Shown here: positions 5,353 to 6,390 of the stretch, piece after piece | How the letters are laid out: each line of letters opens with the position of its first letter | Position numbering within the stretch: position 1 is the stretch's first letter | NCBI GenBank assembly: GCA_021793895.1 | Contig: JAJYRW010000084.1 | Location: 1-6,390, forward strand | Length of the DNA: 6,390 bases | Reading direction: 5' to 3' | Source: Actinomycetes bacterium | Lineage (GTDB): Bacteria; Actinomycetota; Actinomycetes; Actinomycetales; JAJYRW01 | Notes under the pieces: model-generated | The model's database searches: none | Seen by the model: the letters and a program-made list of their open reading frames with translations, nothing else | What the model was told of the DNA's origin: nothing | Translations under genes and position numbers: made by a program

Positions 5353-6390
<1,038 letters not shown>

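Overview
The window looks like chromosomal DNA from a moderately GC-rich actinobacterium, possibly of Actinomycetaceae type (the lineage is an inference). The evidence is an Hsp65/GroEL2-type chaperonin preceded by CIRCE operators, a DUF3263 protein followed by a VirR-like LytR_C membrane protein, a MauE-type membrane protein paired with an anchored DsbA-like thioredoxin, and an Ung of actinobacterial type. No transposase, integrase, phage gene, CRISPR array or other sign of transfer was seen. All the genes look like core genes.

Layout. (1) Positions 1-2226, plus strand: the 3' end of a multi-pass membrane protein I do not recognise, then a MauE/DoxX-like membrane protein and a membrane-anchored DsbA-family protein only 21 bases apart. 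These two probably form an oxidative protein-folding unit, closed by a strong hairpin at 2231-2270. (2) Positions 2307-2379: a tRNA-Thr (anticodon TGT) followed by a possible terminator that runs into the end of the next, convergent gene. (3) Positions 2416-4004, minus strand: ung (uracil-DNA glycosylase), then a cytoplasmic SGNH/GDSL hydrolase with its own promoter-like sequence and no Shine-Dalgarno, so it may be leaderless. (4) Positions 4110-5205, plus strand, divergent from ung: a 94-residue DUF3263 protein with a strong Shine-Dalgarno, a short 23-bp tandem repeat in the gap, then a LytR_C/VirR-like single-pass membrane protein with a repetitive acidic linker. (5) Positions 5232-6390: two CIRCE operators over promoter-like sequences, a leader of about 115 bases, and the first 325 codons of a GroEL2/Hsp65 gene cut by the window end. 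No groES lies upstream, as expected for the stand-alone second groEL of actinobacteria.

The order DUF3263 - LytR_C - groEL2 resembles the Mycobacterium tuberculosis Rv0430-Rv0431(virR)...Rv0440(groEL2) neighbourhood, with the intervening genes missing here. I found no clearly novel system. The less ordinary points are the MauE-DsbA pair, the tandem repeats around and inside the virR-like gene, the paired CIRCE/promoter arrangement and a small upstream ORF overlapping the groEL start.
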